DNA from: Campylobacterales bacterium | GTDB lineage: Bacteria; Campylobacterota; Campylobacteria; Campylobacterales; QNZT01 | DNA: 6,948 nt | Direction: 5' to 3' | Assembly: GCA_027056215.1 (NCBI GenBank) | Contig: JALULO010000228.1 | Coordinates: 1-6,948 of the forward strand | Shown: positions 6,656 to 6,948 of the stretch, piece by piece | Layout: the number at the start of each line of letters is the position of its first letter | Position numbering within the stretch: the first letter of the stretch is position 1 | The notes under the pieces: generated by a model | What the model was told of the DNA's origin: nothing | Seen by the model: only the letters and a program-made list of their open reading frames with translations | Databases searched by the model: none | Translations under genes and position numbers: made by a program

Positions 6656-6874
6656 AACCTGTTTTACACCCTCATCAACACTACTTTTTTTAAGCAATTG
6701 GATTGTTTTATGCCCATAAACCAGAAAAATAGTAGTGAGTAAAATTGTTCCTATAAGATCCATTTTAATCGTTTGATTGGTACTGCTTAGGAGTATAAAT
6801 ATATTCCATAATGTCACTAGTTGAATAAAGATGTAAAGAAAAATTCTTTGTAATGTTTTTGAAATTTTGTTCAT
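6650..6874 (-). CDS. Small two-helix membrane protein, hypothetical
   Basis: This 74-residue protein has two hydrophobic stretches: about residues 11-31 (IFLYIFIQLVTLWNIFILLSS) broken by Gln18, and about 39-54 (DLIGTILLTTIFLVYG). Lysines and arginine flank both ends (Lys3, Lys6, Arg10; Lys56, Lys62, Lys63), so the positive-inside rule places both termini in the cytoplasm with a short loop (about 32-38) outside. I do not recognise the family. A good ribosome binding site precedes the start, which favours a real gene despite its size. It converges on the lipoprotein gene, and its stop codon lies within the shared hairpin stem. The 74 bp upstream to the window edge should hold its promoter; I cannot point to a convincing one. 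Likely a genus- or species-level inner membrane protein; function unknown. Confidence 0.65.
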   Translation of the reverse strand: MNKISKTLQRIFLYIFIQLVTLWNIFILLSSTNQTIKMDLIGTILLTTIFLVYGHKTIQLLKKSSVDEGVKQVL

Positions 6875-6880
6875 GATAAT

Positions 6881-6886
6881 CCTTCT
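6881..6886 (-). promoter_or_regulatory. Shine-Dalgarno site of the small membrane protein gene
   Basis: Read on the minus strand this is AGAAGG, 6 bases before the ATG at 6874. Its strength and spacing are the main evidence that this short gene is translated. Confidence 0.65.
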
Positions 6887-6948
6887 TATAGGTGTATATC
6901 GGTTAATTTACCATATCTTTTAGAGACATTTTAAGTAAAAAAAATTTT

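Overview
The window looks like a chromosomal stretch of a free-living member of the Campylobacterota (epsilonproteobacteria), of the Sulfurimonas/Sulfurovum kind. The evidence is the AT-rich composition, the tightly packed genes, and the gene order: a fabD-like end, then an MTA/SAH/aminofutalosine nucleosidase, then a TtcA-like PP-loop protein. From memory, Campylobacter jejuni has a similar order (fabD, pfs, PP-loop ATPase). The genus is an inference; no rRNA or other marker is present.

Positions 1-2287 hold a compact plus-strand operon. The last 23 codons of a probable fabD (1-72) overlap by 4 bp a stand-alone nitrilase-superfamily amidase (69-833), whose signatures resemble the glutaminase domain of NAD+ synthetase. 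It is followed by the nucleosidase (842-1528), which has the only clear Shine-Dalgarno site of this group, and directly by a TtcA-like tRNA thiolase homologue (1529-2287), with no base between them. The junctions suggest translational coupling. The predicted roles (fatty acid initiation, amide hydrolysis, SAM by-product salvage or menaquinone synthesis, tRNA sulfuration) are housekeeping ones and do not form a single obvious pathway.

Positions 2313-5738 encode a large (1141 aa) SWIM-zinc-finger SNF2 ATPase, 25 bp after the TtcA-like gene and probably at the end of the same transcript. All SNF2 motifs appear intact.

Positions 5739-5887 are a 149-bp intergenic region with a repeated 9-mer, a perfect short palindrome and a plausible -10 element. 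They precede a separately transcribed gene for a secreted lipoprotein of unknown function (5888-6616). That gene converges on a minus-strand gene for a 74-aa two-helix membrane protein (6650-6874). An 11-bp-stem hairpin lies between them and contains the stop codon of the small gene. The last 74 bp (6875-6948) hold the ribosome binding site and presumably the promoter of the small gene; no other gene is visible there.

I see no mobile element, CRISPR array, tRNA or rRNA, and no convincing new multi-gene system. The points most worth a second look are the loss of one of the iron-sulfur cysteines in the TtcA-like protein, the NadE-type amidase without a synthetase domain, and the repeat/palindrome arrangement upstream of the lipoprotein gene.
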